From Clavulina sp. PMI_390 (Eukaryota > Basidiomycota > Agaricomycetes > Cantharellales > Hydnaceae), in contig WIDE01000002.1 of the NCBI GenBank assembly GCA_015039315.1, forward strand, positions 1,084,515 through 1,148,514: a DNA stretch of 64,000 bases. The letters run 5' to 3'. This document shows, piece after piece, positions 63,743-64,000 of this stretch (positions within the stretch are counted from its first letter, which is position 1; each line of letters begins with the position of its first letter). Both the position numbers and the translations under genes were made by a program. A model generated the notes under the pieces. It had not been told where the DNA came from, did not search any database, and saw only the letters and a program-made list of their open reading frames with translations.

Positions 63743-64000
63743 GGGTAGCTATACGTCTAATGAAAAGAAATGATGGGACAACTCAAAGTGGGGACCGACG
63801 CGCTTCAGGGAACAACGACGACCGCATAAATAAGCGCCGGACAACAGGTGAATTTATGAAGCAAAAGCCAAACCTTTGTCCAAGGTCCTAGGCAGACATT
63901 TGGGCCCAACGACTTTTGCCCTTGTACACCGAATCTGACCAGTGTGTGTCAACAGACCACAACAAAGGCCCGTTGTCCCACGCGTTCTTTTGTATCCAAA
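63743..64000. other. Upstream flank of the Upa2-like gene
   Basis: The last 258 bases should contain the leader and promoter of the minus-strand Upa2-like gene. No coding signal was seen in them. Confidence 0.45.

Overview
This window is nuclear DNA of a filamentous basidiomycete, most likely an Agaricomycete; that assignment is inferred. It is gene-dense, with many short GT-AG introns (about 50-85 bases). It encodes fungal families such as a tricalbin, a Cdc11-type septin, a ferric reductase, a mitochondrial MutS, and a very large PAM2/coiled-coil/GWW protein resembling Ustilago Upa2. No bacterial operon, CRISPR array or convincing tRNA was seen. Gene models were assembled by hand from reading frames and splice signals, so exon edges are predictions.

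Layout. 0.7-8.3 kb holds a four-span membrane protein (-), a secreted ML/NPC2-type lipid-transfer protein (+), a GH13 alpha-glucosidase (+) and a flavin monooxygenase (-). 8.7-15.2 kb is an array of four BTB-like genes (+). It looks like a block duplication of monooxygenase, BTB-alpha and BTB-beta, with a decayed monooxygenase 5' end and a decayed BTB copy left in the second block. 15.5-17.9 kb is a ferric reductase (-) with upstream iron-type GATA sites. 17.9-21.0 kb is gene-poor and carries palindromes and a foldback. Next come a hemerythrin-like protein that appears to have lost its iron ligands, a tricalbin (with a GC-AG intron) and a peroxisomal-type dienoyl-CoA isomerase (-).

30.6-47.6 kb is a tandem array of five related alpha/beta hydrolases (+). 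The first is a pseudogene. The fourth has cysteine in place of the nucleophile serine. Most end in a PTS1-like tripeptide (AKL, PKL, AKL, AML, and PRL in the pseudogene). Two convergent kinase-like genes sit inside the array; one lacks the DFG aspartate.

47.9-63.7 kb is housekeeping: septin Cdc11 (-) and MSH1 (+) sharing a start-to-start gap of 76 bases, a short oxysterol-binding protein (+), and the large Upa2-like protein (-). Septins and Upa2 are both tied to endosomal mRNA transport in Ustilago, but their closeness here may be chance. The tricalbin and the oxysterol-binding protein both belong to membrane-contact lipid-transfer families.
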